From: Denitrovibrio acetiphilus DSM 12809
GTDB taxonomy: Bacteria; Chrysiogenota; Deferribacteres; Deferribacterales; Geovibrionaceae
Reading direction: 5' to 3'
NCBI RefSeq assembly: GCF_000025725.1
Contig: NC_013943.1
Coordinates: 2,728,001 to 2,792,000 of the forward strand
DNA length: 64,000 nt
Shown here: positions 7,706 to 15,185 of the stretch, piece by piece
Position numbering within the stretch: position 1 is the stretch's first letter
Layout: each line of letters starts with the position of its first letter
The notes under the pieces: model-generated
The model's input: only the letters and a program-made list of their open reading frames with translations
What the model was told of the DNA's origin: nothing
Database searches by the model: none
Position numbers and translations under genes: made by a program

Positions 7706-10549
7706 ATGAAAATTAACAGAAGAAATTTCTTAAAAACATCTGCTGGACTTGTTGCAGGGGCGACTGTCACAATGAAAGCAGGAAACGTCTTTGCAAAAAT
7801 AACCAGTCAAGAGGCTGGTATCATAAAAGAATCACTCAAAGGATACAATAAAGTTTTTAGTGCATGCGCCATGTGCCCTGCTGAGTGTGGTCTTGAATAC
7901 TGGGAAAAAGGCGGTGACCTTAAAAAGATCTACGGTAACAAAGATGTTCCAATGAACGATGGAACTTCTTGTGCAAAAGCAGCGGCTATTCCTCAATTGG
8001 TTTATTCACCTTATCGTATCAAACACCCAATGATCCGTACTGGTGAGCGAGGCGAAGGAAAATTTAAAAAGGTTTCATGGGATGAAGCAATCGATTTCCT
8101 TGCAAAAAGAATGATAAAACTTAAAAAGCAATACGGCGCTGAATCTATGTTAATGGATACTGGGGATGTTACCGACAGAGACCAGTATTATCGTTTAGCC
8201 TTTGGTTTTGGGACACCTAACTGCTGCGAGCATGGAGCAATTTGCGACGTTCCAAGAAGGCATGGTCCTAAATTGATACTAGGTGGCAAGCGTATACAGC
8301 CTGACGTCATGAGACCTCTATTAATTAGAGGGGAAGATGGTAAGCTAACTAAGCCTTACGAGTATCAGACAAAGCTCATTATCTATAACGGATGGAACCC
8401 ATTCGTTGCGACACGTATCTACTACGAAAATAGAGGTACTGTAGAAGCAAAACTCAGTGGCTGCAAAGTTGTTGTGATTGATCCATCTTACTCGAATACA
8501 GCAACTGCTGCTGATGAGTGGTTAGCACCAACAGCAGGAACAGACGGCGATCTTTTTGGCGCAATGCTCAGGTATATTCTAGAAAATGACAACCCTAAAA
8601 AAGCTGACAGAAAATATATTGACTGGAATATGAAACAATATGTTTTAGGCTGGGATGAATTCATTAATGAGTTTAAATCATGGTGGAAAAAGAAAGACCC
8701 TATCAATGGTCTAACATACTTTTCTACAACTTGGGCAGCTGACAGGACTGGAATCGATGAGTATAAAATTAAAAAATTGGCTCATGATTTTGGTATTACC
8801 AAGCCAGCAGCATTAGTTTGGGGTATGCAGTCTCCTGGACACCATTATAACGGCTACTGCGCGTCTATAATTGGTACTGTACTAAATGTAATTACAGGAA
8901 ATCTCGATGTCCCTGGCGGTGCCATCGATACTGAAACTGTAAAAGCAAGTAAAGGTGCTAGCGCAACAGCTAAACATTTTAAAAAGCGGAAGCTGAAGCG
9001 CAGAGTAAATGGAAAGATCGTAGAAGGAGAAATGGAACATCTTCAGAAAGACCACTATGGAGATCAATACCCTTCTGCTTGGGATGATGTTGTCGCTGAT
9101 ATCCCTGACAGAATCAGAAAAGGCGTCAATATTGAATACGGGCCTTTCAAAGGGCATAAATATGCGTTCAAGATGTTTTTCCTTAGAACAGGAAATACTG
9201 TTATGACCGCTTCTAATACGGAAGACTGGAAAAAAGCACTGACAGAAAAGGATAAAAACGGCAATTATAAGCTTGAGCTTATGACCGTTATAGACAGTGT
9301 TTTCCTAGAAAGTGCACTGTATGCAGACATAATTTTGCCTGAAGCAAGTTTTGTGGAGCGTATGTCACTCAGCGATATATACCCTTCCCATGCAGTCCTT
9401 TATCTCAGAGATGAAGTGATCAAACCTTTGTATGATTCTAAAAAACCGACAGATATTATGAACCTGTTAGCCAAGAAACTCTATGCTCTTGGTGATAGAG
9501 ACATAAGACCTGAAGACTTTTGGGAAAGATATGCAAACGAAGAGGATTTTGTAAATGACATGCTCACACAATCTCCTAAAATGAAGAATATAGGCAGACC
9601 TCTTCCGTATCCTAAATATCCAGAAGGATATACTATAATAGGTACTCCTGATTCACTTGAAAGCGGCATTGGAGTGACTGTTGACCACAATAAGAAATTG
9701 ATCAAAGGCGACTTGTTAACAGTTGAGTGGTATCGCAAAAATCAAGGCGTTGCTGTATGGCCAATGAGCTATTATCGTTATAAAAAATCAGATTCTGAGA
9801 AACCAAACTTAGCATATCCTAAGACAGATAGTAAAATGATTGAGTTTGTATGGGATTATGAAAAAGATGGCAAAAGATCTGGTAGGTACGCAGGCTACAA
9901 CAAGCTTATTGAAGCATCACAAGTTGTACCAGCAGGTATGCAAGAGATTGGCTTTACCAAGTATCCAAAAACTTTCTACTGGTTCGAGACCAAGTGGAAT
10001 CCGTATACCAATCCAGATTACAGCAAATACCAGAAGGAATATCCATTCCAAGTTATCAACGGCAGGGTACACCATGCGATGACTGGGACTCAAATGGCTA
10101 CTTTCCTTTCACAGGTCAAAGTGGAGGGAACTTGGCACCCTATGAACGAAGAATTTAAGGATGTTAATGTCGAAGGTGTTCAATCTCCGAAACCTGGTCA
10201 AATAGTGAAAGAACATACTTTTAAAAAAGACACTTTTTCTATCGGAACCATCTGGATGAATGAAACAGATGGTAAGGATATGGGTTTTAAAATGGGCGAT
10301 TTGGTCAAGATGACAAACCCTTTAGGAGCCTCCACTAAAGGAAAGTTATTTTTGTCCGGCGGTATTAGACCAAAAGTGGTCAAAATATCATTTGGAACAG
10401 GGGGGAGATTTAGCAAAGGTATAGGACCTCTGTACAAAGCTAGAAACTACACTGCTGATCCGAATATGCTCACTGATCCAAATGCTAGAAGCCCATTTAT
10501 GGGATTCCCAGCATTTGCGGATATGATAGTGAAGATCGAAAAGGTGTAA
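7706..10549 (+). CDS. Tat-exported molybdopterin oxidoreductase catalytic subunit (Phs/Psr/Srr/Arr clade)
   Basis: The 947-residue protein begins with a Tat signal (NRRNFLK, hydrophobic stretch, NVFAK). A [4Fe-4S] site follows with Cys54, Cys57, Cys61 and Cys89 (CAMCPAEC and TSCAKAA). The probable Mo ligand is Cys180 in EHGAICDVPRRHG, a cysteine as in the Phs/Psr/Arr group and not the Ser or Asp of TorA or nitrate-type enzymes. The C-terminal molybdopterin dinucleotide-binding domain is present (FQVINGRVHHAMTGTQM). It should reduce an oxyanion or sulfur compound in the periplasm, but the substrate (arsenate, selenate/selenite, polysulfide, antimonate) cannot be read from sequence alone. The PhnD-like sensor hints at an oxyanion. 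Both ends are intact and an ATG lies behind GAGGGGG. Confidence 0.9.
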   Translation: MKINRRNFLKTSAGLVAGATVTMKAGNVFAKITSQEAGIIKESLKGYNKVFSACAMCPAECGLEYWEKGGDLKKIYGNKDVPMNDGTSCAKAAAIPQLVYSPYRIKHPMIRTGERGEGKFKKVSWDEAIDFLAKRMIKLKKQYGAESMLMDTGDVTDRDQYYRLAFGFGTPNCCEHGAICDVPRRHGPKLILGGKRIQPDVMRPLLIRGEDGKLTKPYEYQTKLIIYNGWNPFVATRIYYENRGTVEAKLSGCKVVVIDPSYSNTATAADEWLAPTAGTDGDLFGAMLRYILENDNPKKADRKYIDWNMKQYVLGWDEFINEFKSWWKKKDPINGLTYFSTTWAADRTGIDEYKIKKLAHDFGITKPAALVWGMQSPGHHYNGYCASIIGTVLNVITGNLDVPGGAIDTETVKASKGASATAKHFKKRKLKRRVNGKIVEGEMEHLQKDHYGDQYPSAWDDVVADIPDRIRKGVNIEYGPFKGHKYAFKMFFLRTGNTVMTASNTEDWKKALTEKDKNGNYKLELMTVIDSVFLESALYADIILPEASFVERMSLSDIYPSHAVLYLRDEVIKPLYDSKKPTDIMNLLAKKLYALGDRDIRPEDFWERYANEEDFVNDMLTQSPKMKNIGRPLPYPKYPEGYTIIGTPDSLESGIGVTVDHNKKLIKGDLLTVEWYRKNQGVAVWPMSYYRYKKSDSEKPNLAYPKTDSKMIEFVWDYEKDGKRSGRYAGYNKLIEASQVVPAGMQEIGFTKYPKTFYWFETKWNPYTNPDYSKYQKEYPFQVINGRVHHAMTGTQMATFLSQVKVEGTWHPMNEEFKDVNVEGVQSPKPGQIVKEHTFKKDTFSIGTIWMNETDGKDMGFKMGDLVKMTNPLGASTKGKLFLSGGIRPKVVKISFGTGGRFSKGIGPLYKARNYTADPNMLTDPNARSPFMGFPAFADMIVKIEKV

Positions 10550-10615
10550 TATCAAATAAATGGGGTAGCCATAACAGCTACCCCATTTAAACATGTAACT
10601 TCAAAGGTGTAATAT
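10540..10615 (+). repeat. 13-bp direct repeat enclosing a strong hairpin between the catalytic and chaperone genes
   Basis: AAAGGTGTAATAT occurs at the catalytic-gene stop (10540-10552) and again at the chaperone ribosome-binding site and start (10603-10615). Between them ATGGGGTAGC and GCTACCCCAT form a 10-bp hairpin (about 10559-10587). It looks as if a 63-bp hairpin unit was inserted with a duplication between genes that were once coupled. The hairpin has only a short T stretch after it and may dampen rather than end transcription. Confidence 0.6.
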
Positions 10616-11144
10616 GAATAGCGTACGAAAGAACATACATTTTGATTTAATTATCAATGTATTAAAGGATGTCCCCAGTAAAGAATTCCTAATTAATATT
10701 GTTCAAAGTCAAGCAGACAATCTAAGTAGTGCTGATGATAAATTAGTAAATGAAATCGCTGACGAGATAAATTGTTTAGGTGTAGATGACGCAGCAGAGA
10801 AATATAACGAAGAATATCTTAAATTATTTTCTCAACCTTCGCAGTTTTCTACAATTCCTGTTGCATCCTATTATCTGGACGAGAAGAAGCTCTTATATTC
10901 GGATATTTCTCTGAGATTAAGAGACCTATATGCAGACTTTTTATTTCAAGTGTTGCCCCCTTATACAGAAGACCACATTGTCCCTTTATTGGTTTTTATG
11001 AACGAAATTGATAAGAGTAAGAAAGATCAATTTATGGATGATTACATCTATAGCTGGGTTCCTGAATTTTTGGAGCAGGTGATAGAAGCTACTAATTATA
11101 AATATTTTTCTAACTCAGCAAAAATAATTAAGAATATAATATAA
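10614..11144 (+). CDS. TorD-like molybdoenzyme chaperone
   Basis: A 176-residue all-helical cytoplasmic protein with the TorD/DmsD family pattern: an N-terminal helical half, then QPSQFSTIPVASYYLDEKKLLYSDISLRLRDLYADF, and later PPYTEDHIVPLLVFMNEI, close to the E-P-x-D-H-I region of the family. It probably binds the Tat signal of the 947-residue subunit and holds it until the cofactor is inserted. A hairpin separates it from the catalytic gene, which fits a chaperone needed in lower amounts. Last gene of the sigma-54 operon. Confidence 0.82.
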   Translation: MNSVRKNIHFDLIINVLKDVPSKEFLINIVQSQADNLSSADDKLVNEIADEINCLGVDDAAEKYNEEYLKLFSQPSQFSTIPVASYYLDEKKLLYSDISLRLRDLYADFLFQVLPPYTEDHIVPLLVFMNEIDKSKKDQFMDDYIYSWVPEFLEQVIEATNYKYFSNSAKIIKNII

Positions 11145-11233
11145 AAAAGGATCAACTCTTAAATGGTAATCGCAAAGACATGCTTTGTTCATCTCGCCAC
11201 CAAAACCTATGAATATTATATTTTAACGTAAAA

Positions 11234-11258
11234 AAGCCAGACCTTGGGAGTCTGGCTT
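11234..11258 (-). terminator. Intrinsic terminator reading leftward
   Basis: AAGCCAGAC (11234-11242) pairs with GTCTGGCTT (11250-11258). On the minus strand it is followed by six T (the A run at 11230-11235). It stands just downstream of the minus-strand tRNA-3'-end-like repeat at 11279-11300, where a tRNA terminator would be expected. It could also act weakly on the plus-strand operon. Confidence 0.65.
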
Positions 11259-11278
11259 ATCGGATATTCTCTTGTATG

Positions 11279-11300
11279 AATCGGGGTGAAAGGATTTAAA
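11279..11300. repeat. Right copy of the 22-bp direct repeat (possible attR)
   Basis: Same orientation as 3020-3041, with 21 of 22 positions identical. On the minus strand it resembles the 3' end of a tRNA followed, after about 20 bp, by a terminator. It closes an 8.26-kb interval that holds exactly the sensor, regulator, enzyme and chaperone genes. Confidence 0.65.
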
Positions 11301-11349
11301 TGTTATTTATCAGCGACCTAGCACCTTTCATCAGCATTTTTTCAATAAC

Positions 11350-11529
11350 TTAGCCGCTCAAATATGATAGAAACCGCCCGATCGGCACACGATTCAGCAC
11401 AAAGTTTTCCTCTTCACTGCTCTCTTCTAATTGCACATTAATTAAAATATACATACTGATTGGTGCATCTCCAATAGGAACATCCTGAAGTTTACCTGAC
11501 AATCTAGGCGTGTGCCCTGATAAATACAC
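11350..11529 (-). pseudogene. Remnant of a coding region, no family recognised
   Basis: Between two stops the minus strand reads about 66 sensible residues (YVYLSGHTPRLSGKL, then PISMYILINVQLEESSEEE, then NRVPIGRFLSYLSG). The only starts are GTG near 11529 and an internal ATG at 11454. There is no good Shine-Dalgarno site. The composition is protein-like, so I read this as the 3' end of a lost gene. Apart from this remnant, the hairpin and the repeat, I see nothing in 11145-11750. Confidence 0.3.
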
Positions 11530-11754
11530 ATAGCTGTGCTTTTGATATTGTTACGCACTGCTTACTCCCGAATTACACCTTGCTGCTATACAGCTTAATA
11601 TGTGTGTATCTCCGGAATTTAAACCTGCTATTCAGTCGGTTACATTATTCCAGAAGCCAAAAGAATAATAGATATGGTAGTCCACTGCTTATCTTCAATT
11701 GCACGCAGTGTATCTCGTAGCCAGCTTATCCGCATAAAATAGCCCTGCATAATT

Positions 11755-11817
11755 ATTTTCCCATAGTTGTTGAATTTTCCCAACATGTATGACATAATGC
11801 AATATAACTGGGAAAAT
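11755..11817. promoter_or_regulatory. Three ATTTTCCCA half-sites ahead of the toxin-antitoxin operon
   Basis: ATTTTCCCA occurs at 11755-11763 and 11774-11782, and inverted (TGGGAAAAT) at 11809-11817, ending 20 bp before the antitoxin start. AbiEi-type antitoxins are known to repress their own operon through repeats in the promoter; this arrangement fits that. Confidence 0.6.
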
Positions 11818-11836
11818 ATTATAGGAGTGATGTCTT

Positions 11837-12844
11837 ATGATGATTGATAATCTTAAAAAATATGTGTCAGAAATACTACATGTTGATTTGCATGGTTTGA
11901 AAAAAGAATCATTTCAGAACCTGCCGATATATTTATCATCTGGTTATGACTATTATACTGGGATTTTACTGAATGAACAAATAGTCTTTATGATACAGAA
12001 AGATAAAGAACTTTCTCCATATCAGATAGATAAAGATTATAATAAGGTCATAAACATTTTGAATCGCTTTCTGGTTTATGTTTCAGAATCTCTTGCCTCA
12101 TATGAAAGAGATAGGCTTATAAAATACGGAGTCCAGTTCATAGTGCCTGCCAACCAGCTTTATCTGCCTATGCTGAAGATTGATTTAAGGGAGTACTTCA
12201 AAGATTCTGTTAAACCTATAAAAAAGCTAAGGCCATCGGCACAGATGGTTTTGCTGGCAGTAATACAGAGAAAATTTAAATCAGAATTTTCATTGGTGGA
12301 GATGGTTAATAGGTTTGAGGTCTCCACATCAAATGCTCAGCGTATCGCAAATGATTTTAAACAGCTTAATCTTGCGGAGACATATAAAATCGGACGGGAT
12401 CGTTATCTGAAATTTAATGATGAAACTAAATATCTTTGGCTGAAAGCCAAACCATATATGAAGTCTCCGGTAAAAGATGTTGTGTATATAAACGATTTCA
12501 AGAGTTCGGTTGCAGTCGGCTTTGTTGCTGGTTTAACCGCTCTTTCAGAGTGTACGATGCTATCTTCTCCTAGTATACCATCTGTCGCAGTATCAGAAAA
12601 AACATGGGAAGAGTCAGAGGGATTGTACGAGATCGCAAAATATCCTGAGGAGGCTGCTCTGCAGGTTGAGATATGGTCATATGCGCCGGAGAAGGTCATA
12701 GACTTTAGCTCTGAGAGCGGTTCGAAAGTTTCATATGGTATGGCATCTGTAGATCAGCTGTCTTTATACCTGTCACTGGAAGATGATAAGGACGAAAGGG
12801 TTCAGGGCGAGCTTGAAGAAATGATGGAGAATTTCCAATGGTAA
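11837..12844 (+). CDS. AbiEi-like antitoxin / winged-helix regulator of a type IV toxin-antitoxin pair
   Basis: A 335-residue protein with an N-terminal domain of the kind found in COG4861-like AbiEi proteins (GVQFIVPANQLYLPMLKIDLREYF at about 95-118). A winged-helix segment follows (LRPSAQMVLLAVIQRKF, then VSTSNAQRIANDFKQLNL), and then a C-terminal domain. It probably represses the operon via the half-sites upstream and counteracts the nucleotidyltransferase encoded by the next gene without direct binding, as in the AbiE system. Its stop overlaps the next start by 7 bp, so both are co-translated. Good GGAG site before the start. Confidence 0.75.
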   Translation: MMIDNLKKYVSEILHVDLHGLKKESFQNLPIYLSSGYDYYTGILLNEQIVFMIQKDKELSPYQIDKDYNKVINILNRFLVYVSESLASYERDRLIKYGVQFIVPANQLYLPMLKIDLREYFKDSVKPIKKLRPSAQMVLLAVIQRKFKSEFSLVEMVNRFEVSTSNAQRIANDFKQLNLAETYKIGRDRYLKFNDETKYLWLKAKPYMKSPVKDVVYINDFKSSVAVGFVAGLTALSECTMLSSPSIPSVAVSEKTWEESEGLYEIAKYPEEAALQVEIWSYAPEKVIDFSSESGSKVSYGMASVDQLSLYLSLEDDKDERVQGELEEMMENFQW

Positions 12845-13593
12845 ACGGACTTGACGTTTTTGCAGAATATTTTAAAGGCTATACACAAAGTTACGTGATA
12901 ATAGGCGGAACTGCATGTGATTATTTTCTTTCAAAAGATGATCTGGAGTTCAGAGTAACGAGAGATTTAGATATCGTGCTGCTTATAGAGGTTCTGGATA
13001 AGGATTTTAATGACGCCATAAAGAAATTTATCACAGACGGCGGTTATAAAAATACAAGCAAGGCAAGCGGTAATAAGCAGTTTTACCGTTTCGAGAATCC
13101 AGATGATGAAACTTTTCCATATATGATAGAGATATTTTCACGCAAGCCTGATGTGATTGAGATTGATGAAGGACCGCATTGTGTCCCTCTTGATTCAATA
13201 GAGGAGGTCAACAGCTTGTCAGCGATTCTGCTGGATGATAACTATTACAGACTGATTAAAGAAAACTGTGTGACTGAAAATAATGTAACCTTCATAAAGA
13301 AAGAATATATTATCCCCTTAAAAGCAAGAGCTTATATAGATAACCAGAGGCTTAAAGATGAAAGCGTTTTTATAAAAGACAAGGATATTTCAAAGCATAG
13401 AAATGACATCTTTCGTATAGCTCAGACACTTACTCCCGAACAACGAATATCCCTGCCTGACAGTGTCAGAGAAGACCTGCGTGAATGTTTAGAAATGATA
13501 CAAGGTGTCGAATTTAAGATGAGAAGTATCGGGGTTAGAGAGATTACGAAAGAAGCCTTGATAAGTAACATTGTAAATATATACAGTCTTTGA
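12838..13593 (+). CDS. AbiEii-like nucleotidyltransferase toxin
   Basis: A 251-residue member of the DNA polymerase beta-like nucleotidyltransferase group seen in AbiEii/AbiGii toxins. The active-site pattern is clear: IIGGTACDYFL (the GG motif) followed by RVTRDLDIVLLIE (the D-x-D metal site), with a third acidic position in MIEIFSR. Such toxins transfer nucleotides to RNA targets such as tRNA and stop growth, often upon phage infection. It overlaps the antitoxin gene. Intact from start to stop, so the pair may work in defence or in keeping the island. Confidence 0.78.
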   Translation: MVNGLDVFAEYFKGYTQSYVIIGGTACDYFLSKDDLEFRVTRDLDIVLLIEVLDKDFNDAIKKFITDGGYKNTSKASGNKQFYRFENPDDETFPYMIEIFSRKPDVIEIDEGPHCVPLDSIEEVNSLSAILLDDNYYRLIKENCVTENNVTFIKKEYIIPLKARAYIDNQRLKDESVFIKDKDISKHRNDIFRIAQTLTPEQRISLPDSVREDLRECLEMIQGVEFKMRSIGVREITKEALISNIVNIYSL

Positions 13594-13700
13594 CTCATTA
13601 TTTTACCTGCCAAATAATAATACAAATTTATTTTAGATGTTTCCATAATCTGGAATCTTAGCGTGCTAGCTTATAATAACAAAATCGTAAGGAGGACATT

Positions 13701-13991
13701 ATGAGCTGGTTAAAATATGGTGCGATAGCCGCAATAGGCGTTGCAGGACTTTTGATTGGGACAGCACTGCTGGCAGATGATACCGAAGAGGAAGAATCTT
13801 ACTCTTTCGATGATCTTGAAGAGGAACTTGGAAATGAGATCGGAGATGAAACACCAGCACATGGCAATATGGTAGATTCAAAAGGTGCTTTTGATACTGC
13901 GATGAATGCTGCAATAGGTGGAATTGGTGCAGCTACCGGAAAGATCAAAACTGAGGCACCGATCAACCCCGAAATAGTACCAGAAGCGTAG
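13701..13991 (+). CDS. Small acidic membrane-anchored protein, unknown
   Basis: 96 residues. An N-terminal hydrophobic helix (AIAAIGVAGLLIGTALLA) is followed by an acidic stretch (DDTEEEESYSFDDLEEELG) and a glycine/alanine-rich second segment (AMNAAIGGIGAATGKI). The start ATG has a perfect AAGGAGG 7 bp upstream, so it is a real gene. Together with the 39-residue ORF two bases after its stop it forms a two-gene unit. I do not recognise the family. Its position between a toxin-antitoxin pair and a WYL regulator suggests a role tied to the mobile region. Confidence 0.6.
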   Translation: MSWLKYGAIAAIGVAGLLIGTALLADDTEEEESYSFDDLEEELGNEIGDETPAHGNMVDSKGAFDTAMNAAIGGIGAATGKIKTEAPINPEIVPEA

Positions 13992-13993
13992 AG

Positions 13994-14113
13994 ATGGGTG
14001 CTTTAGTACTTTTTTTCATTGGCTTTGCTGCTGGGTATTATCTTGCTAAGCGCAAATACATGATCAGGATACTACGTCAGGTGTTAAATTGCTGCGGATG
14101 TTCCGCAAATTAA
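13994..14113 (+). CDS. 39-residue membrane peptide overlapping the WYL gene
   Basis: ATG 13994 to TAA 14111-14113 reads a peptide with one hydrophobic helix (GALVLFFIGFAAGYYLAK), then a basic segment (RKYMIRILRQ) and a cysteine cluster (NCCGCSAN). The start lies 2 bp after the previous stop. The stop overlaps an in-frame ATG (14113) of the WYL gene, and its 3' end overlaps the TTG start at 14089. Unknown function; coupling is likely. Confidence 0.4.
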   Translation: MGALVLFFIGFAAGYYLAKRKYMIRILRQVLNCCGCSAN

Positions 14114-14961
14114 TGTTTGACGGTAGAAAGCATTATCAGGTTGACCTCACCGAATATCTTAATTGTTCGCCTCAGACAATCATACGGATGGCTTGCGAGA
14201 TCGAGACTGTACTCGGGATAAATTTTGAATCAGGCATCGAAGACCGGAGAAAATGGTATCGGATTAATAGCTCCAAAAAGAGCAGCCTTGGACTCGATTT
14301 CGAAGAATTGCGCTACCTGAGCTTGTGCAGAGACCTTTCAAGCGGTATATTGCCGGAGACAGTATTAAGCCGTATCGATGACACTATCTTGCGTCTATCT
14401 GTAAGCATGGCAGACCAAAGTGGTGCTAGTCAATTGTCATTCTTTTCCAAAGGGCGGATAGATTACACTCCTCATATTGGGAATATCGGAAAACTCATCA
14501 TGGCGGCGGAAAATAGACTGGTGTGCATTGTGCAGTATGTAGCTTCGATGAGGACAGAGCCTATAGAGCATCGCTTTTTACCAGGGCGAATAGTCAGCAT
14601 GAGTAATGCTCTATATGTTTTAGGGGTCGGTCTTAGCCGTGATATGGCAGAGATAAAGCATCCCACAAACTTTGCGATTCACCGCATAAAGGACATTGTC
14701 CTGACTGATAGGCAGGTTGATATTGAGATGCCTGAATACAAGCCAGAGGTTTTTGGCCTGCCATGGCACGAACCAAAGACTTTCAAGGTGCGGTTCAAAA
14801 GCGGCAAGTCTGCGGAGTATATGAAAGAAAGAATCTGGTCGGAAGAGCAGACGCTGACCGACACAGATGACGGCGGTGTAATACTGGAACTGACAACCCA
14901 AAGCGAGCCTGAGCTTCAGGCGTGGGTACGCAGTTTCGGTGAGGATGCGGAGATTGTATAG
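14089..14961 (+). CDS. WYL-domain transcriptional regulator, C-terminus cut by IS21
   Basis: Typical WYL regulator: an N-terminal HTH (LLRMFRKLMFDGRKHYQVDLTEYL, then CSPQTIIRMACEIE) followed by a WYL core (LVCIVQY, EHRFLPGRIVSMSNALYVLGVG) and a C-terminal extension (AWVRSFGEDAEIV). The start is uncertain: TTG 14089 keeps the full HTH, and ATG 14098 or 14113 would shorten it. The last codons run into the left end of the IS21 element at about 14955, so the usual few residues after the SFGEDAEI motif are lost. WYL proteins bind ligands such as nucleic acid and often control defence genes. It may be largely functional. Confidence 0.82.
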   Translation: MLRMFRKLMFDGRKHYQVDLTEYLNCSPQTIIRMACEIETVLGINFESGIEDRRKWYRINSSKKSSLGLDFEELRYLSLCRDLSSGILPETVLSRIDDTILRLSVSMADQSGASQLSFFSKGRIDYTPHIGNIGKLIMAAENRLVCIVQYVASMRTEPIEHRFLPGRIVSMSNALYVLGVGLSRDMAEIKHPTNFAIHRIKDIVLTDRQVDIEMPEYKPEVFGLPWHEPKTFKVRFKSGKSAEYMKERIWSEEQTLTDTDDGGVILELTTQSEPELQAWVRSFGEDAEIV

Positions 14962-14974
14962 GTGCTCGTAGCGG

Positions 14975-15135
14975 CGTGACTCGGACAGCGTAGCGTTTTC
15001 CCGTCGGACACCGTAGCGGAAACATTCGGACACCATAGCGGCCGCCGGACAGTCTATCGGTGCTCGGACAGCGTAGCGCTCGCCGGACACTGTATCGGCC
15101 GTCGGACACCGTAGCGGAACTCGGACACTTCCCGC
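14975..15135 (+). repeat. IS21 left-end transposase-binding repeats
   Basis: About seven spaced copies of a 15-20 bp unit of the form CGGACA-C-CGTAGCGG lie in a row between the WYL gene and istA (for example CGGACAGCGTAGCG, CGGACACCGTAGCGG, CGGACACTGTATCGG). Such multiple terminal repeats are normal binding sites of IstA. The matching right-end copies are near 17508 and 19100. Confidence 0.85.
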
Positions 15136-15185
15136 CAGCAAGGTTAACCTTTAAACTGTCCTCCAATAATAAGTTGGAGGCAAAT

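Noticed and set aside
7706-10549. Naming the catalytic subunit arrA, srrA or phsA
   Set aside because: The Cys ligand and Fe-S motif fit several of these groups; nothing in the sequence alone separates them.
11150-11230. Possible small gene after the chaperone
   Set aside because: No start with a ribosome site and no coding character on either strand.
14975-15135. Regular short repeats that could suggest a CRISPR array
   Set aside because: The units are GC-rich, 20 bp apart, lack unique 30-bp spacers, and recur at the other end of the element; they are IS21 terminal repeats. No cas genes are present.
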